A stretch of 64,000 bases of DNA from JAIQFF01 sp963725615 (lineage in GTDB: Bacteria; Acidobacteriota; Terriglobia; Terriglobales; Acidobacteriaceae): the NCBI GenBank assembly GCA_963725615.1, contig CAVRZO010000009.1:1-64000 (forward strand), written 5' to 3'. Shown here one piece after another: positions 61,274 to 64,000 of this stretch. The notes under the pieces are model-generated. The model was not told the DNA's origin, searched no databases, and was given only the letters and a program-made list of their open reading frames with translations. Numbering within the stretch: position 1 is the first letter of the stretch; every line of letters starts with the position of its first letter. The position numbers and the translations under genes are program-made.

Positions 61274-62473
61274 ATGCTGAAACCTGGCGACATCGCCATC
61301 GTGAGCGGAGCCCGCACGCCGTTTGGGCGATATTGCGGCAAGCTGAAAGACTTTACCGCCCAGGAATTGGGCGCCATCGCCGGCAAAGGCGCCATCGAGC
61401 GCGCCGGACTTGATCCCAAGGAATTCGATCACGCGGTTTTCGGCAACGCGCAACAAACGTCAGGCGATGCCATCTATGGCGCGCGGCATGTGGCTTTGCA
61501 CGCAGGCCTGCCCATTGAAACGCCGGCGCTCACCGTGAACCGGCTCTGTGGAAGCGGAATCCAGGCCATCGTCAATGCGGCGCAGATGATCCAGTTAGGC
61601 GAGGCCAGTCTGGTTCTCGCCGGCGGCATGGAAGCGATGTCGCAGGCCCCGTTCAGTATTCGTGGACGCGACGGTTTCAATCTCGCGCCCGGCGGCAAGC
61701 TGGAAGATTCGCTGATGGTCGCGCTGCTCGACAGCTATTGCGGGCTGTACATGGCAAACACGGCGGAACTTTATGGCTCGCAACAAGGCATCACGCGCGA
61801 GATGCAGGATGAGTTTGCTTTGCGCTCCCAGCAGCGTGCGGACGCGGCCTACAAAGAAGGACGCCTGCAGGAAGAGCTGGTTCCGGTGGCGCTGAAGAAT
61901 TCCAAGGGCGAAGCCACCGGTGAAGCGCTGACGGAAGACGATCACCGGCGTCCGCAGACCACGCTCGAAGGCCTGGCCAAGCTCAGGCCCGCGTTCGGGA
62001 AAACTGGCACGGTCACCGCCGGCAATGCCAGCGGAATTGTGGATGGCGGAGCCGCGGTGGTCGTCATGTCGCTCGACGAAGCGGGCAAGCGCAGCATCCG
62101 GCCGTTGGGACGCGTGGTGAGCTGGGGCATTGCCGGGGTCGATCCTAAAGTGATGGGCCGCGGACCTGTACCCGCCACCAAGATTGCATTGCAGAAGGCC
62201 GGACTGACTCTGGATTACATTGATCTCATCGAAGTGAACGAAGCCTTCGCCGCGCAATACCTCGCAGTCGAAAAGGAACTCGGGCTCGACCGCGAAAAAG
62301 TAAACGTCAACGGTGGCGCGATCGCTTTAGGACATCCGCTGGGGGCGACTGGCACACGGCTGGTAGTTACGCTGCTGTACGAGCTACGCCGCAGAAAGAA
62401 AAAATACGGGCTGGCGACGGCGTGTATCGGCGGTGGACAGGGGATTGCGATGGTGGTGGAGAGTATGAATTGA
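61274..62473 (+). CDS. Acetyl-CoA acetyltransferase (thiolase)
   Basis: This 399-aa thiolase condenses two acetyl-CoA or cleaves 3-ketoacyl-CoA. The acyl-acceptor Cys lies in NRLCGSGIQAI, the His in GGAIALGHPLGATGTRL and the second Cys in ATACIGGGQGIAM. N-terminal IVSGARTPFGRYCGKLKDFT is standard. It works with the following 3-hydroxybutyryl-CoA dehydrogenase in butanoyl-CoA or fatty-acid metabolism, 89 nt apart with a repeat between. Confidence 0.96.
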   Translation: MLKPGDIAIVSGARTPFGRYCGKLKDFTAQELGAIAGKGAIERAGLDPKEFDHAVFGNAQQTSGDAIYGARHVALHAGLPIETPALTVNRLCGSGIQAIVNAAQMIQLGEASLVLAGGMEAMSQAPFSIRGRDGFNLAPGGKLEDSLMVALLDSYCGLYMANTAELYGSQQGITREMQDEFALRSQQRADAAYKEGRLQEELVPVALKNSKGEATGEALTEDDHRRPQTTLEGLAKLRPAFGKTGTVTAGNASGIVDGGAAVVVMSLDEAGKRSIRPLGRVVSWGIAGVDPKVMGRGPVPATKIALQKAGLTLDYIDLIEVNEAFAAQYLAVEKELGLDREKVNVNGGAIALGHPLGATGTRLVVTLLYELRRRKKKYGLATACIGGGQGIAMVVESMN

Positions 62474-62478
62474 GGCTT

Positions 62479-62548
62479 TCACCAAAGAGGCACAGAAAAA
62501 TTCTCAGATTCTCTGATTTCCTCTGTGTCTCTGTGCTTCTGTGGTGAA
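62479..62548. repeat. Inverted 7-bp-period repeat (CTCTGTG type)
   Basis: TTCACCAAAGAGGCACAGA faces TCTGTGCTTCTGTGGTGAA over a 70-nt element between the thiolase and the dehydrogenase. Confidence 0.7.
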
Positions 62549-62562
62549 TTGAAGGACCAAGT

Positions 62563-63441
<879 letters not shown>

Positions 63442-63448
63442 GTTCGTG

Positions 63449-63482
63449 GCCACGGATTTACGCGGATCAACACGGATTTTCT
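63449..63482. repeat. 7-bp-period repeat (CACGGAT type)
   Basis: CCACGGATTTACGCGGATCA continues with ACACGGATTTT between hbd and ribH. It is a widespread heptad dialect. Confidence 0.6.
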
Positions 63483-63507
63483 TAAGGGATTTGAACAGGA
63501 ATCGAGT

Positions 63508-64000
63508 TTGAAAGCTCCGTCTAAGCGTCGGCTTAAGCCGCTCGAAGGCAAACTGAACGCCAGCGGGAAGCGCTTCGCAATCGTGGTTTCCCGCTTCAAT
63601 GCCTTTATCACGGATCGACTGTCACAAAGCGCATTCGACGGGTTGGTGCAGTGCGGCGCCAAGACCAGGAGCATCAAGATCGTTCGCGTCCCGGGCGCGT
63701 TCGAGATCCCCTCCGCCGCACGCACGCTCGCCGAGACCAAAAAATACGACGCCATCGTCTGCCTCGGCTGCCTGCTGCGCGGAGATACGGCGCACTACGA
63801 TGTGATCGTCAACGAAGTCGCTCGCGGCATTGGCCAGTCCGCGCAGGAGACCGGAGTGCCGCATGCCTTCGGCGTTCTTACCTGCGAGACCCTGGAGCAA
63901 GCCATTGATCGCGCCGGCCTGAAGATGGGCAACAAGGGTTTTGAAGCAGCGCTGGCCGCGGTGGAGATGGCAAATCTGAAAGCACTCGTCGGTCGTCAGT
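63508..64000 (+). CDS. ribH: 6,7-dimethyl-8-ribityllumazine synthase, 3' partial
   Basis: This is the penultimate enzyme of riboflavin synthesis; it condenses ribityl-aminouracil and dihydroxybutanone phosphate. About 164 codons are seen: KRFAIVVSRFNAFITDRL, VRVPGAFEIPSAARTLAE, CLGCLLRGDTAHYDVIVNEV and GVPHAFGVLTCETLEQAIDR are the family blocks. The start is TTG at 63508, with AGGA 7 nt upstream and no in-frame ATG. The gene is not closed inside the window; its last codons read through a GTCGTCA heptad repeat. Confidence 0.92.
   Translation, partial: MKAPSKRRLKPLEGKLNASGKRFAIVVSRFNAFITDRLSQSAFDGLVQCGAKTRSIKIVRVPGAFEIPSAARTLAETKKYDAIVCLGCLLRGDTAHYDVIVNEVARGIGQSAQETGVPHAFGVLTCETLEQAIDRAGLKMGNKGFEAALAAVEMANLKALVGRQ

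Overview
The window is GC-rich (by eye about 60%) bacterial chromosome. The protein repertoire suggests Acidobacteriota, probably the Terriglobia/Koribacter side: multiple PilZ and GAF proteins, an AmrS-type radical SAM enzyme, DUF5916 and ARPP-1 proteins, a family-5 UDG, exported MsrA/MsrB, a deazaflavin-type oxidoreductase, and many palindromic and heptad intergenic repeats. This assignment is an inference; there is no rRNA or other phylogenetic marker analysis behind it.

Regions. (1) 1-6.5 kb is the end of an exopolysaccharide locus. A multiply frameshifted polyprenyl-phosphate sugar transferase precedes intact GDP-mannose dehydratase, GDP-fucose synthase and a WcaI-like glycosyltransferase. 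A frameshifted pectate-lyase-like beta-helix gene, an insertion-sequence remnant and a methyltransferase stump follow. (2) 6.5-18 kb is a signalling-rich stretch: dienelactone hydrolase, three proteins with a closely related four-cysteine GAF domain (one fused to a periplasmic peptidoglycan amidase), four PilZ proteins, an orphan AmrS and small lipoproteins. (3) 18-25 kb is a minus-strand protein-quality-control block transcribed tig-clpP-clpX-lon, then a small membrane protein and engB. The tig gene carries a frameshift. (4) 25-36 kb holds UdgB, an outer-membrane barrel protein, a GntR-controlled ABC exporter operon with a palindromic operator, MurB, a bacilliredoxin, a DUF5916 barrel protein, a CYTH protein and a DedA-rhodanese fusion. 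The last has an in-frame UGA in its catalytic loop. (5) 36-45 kb is housekeeping: polyprenyl synthase, YajQ, TatD, MetG, LarC, ArgS. (6) 45-58 kb has a beta-propeller, a HEAT-repeat protein, ARPP-1, a sigma/anti-sigma pair, a candidate small RNA, thioredoxin, LexA, exported MsrA/MsrB, F420-type reductase, a GATase-like protein, a kynureninase-like enzyme and an amino-acid permease. (7) 58-64 kb has a TPR-GAF-degenerate GGDEF protein, thiolase, 3-hydroxybutyryl-CoA dehydrogenase and the start of ribH.

Loose themes are cyclic-di-GMP reception (four PilZ proteins and YajQ, but no canonical GGDEF or EAL enzyme here), proteostasis (tig/clpP/clpX/lon) and oxidant repair (thioredoxin, bacilliredoxin, MsrA, MsrB). 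Spaces between convergent genes are commonly filled with inverted repeats. Two broad classes appear: GAGC-GAA-GCTC type palindromes with covarying stems, and 7-bp-period repeats written in several unrelated sequences.

The most interesting leads are the putative selenocysteine UGA with a bSECIS-like hairpin in the DedA-rhodanese gene, the GAF-TM-AMIN-amidase fusion, the conserved C-x24-C-x8-C-x13-C signature in three GAF domains, a promoter-hairpin-terminator small RNA candidate before trxA, and the heptad repeats. Caution: several genes carry single-base indels, so sequence error must be excluded before biological readings of frameshifts or stops.
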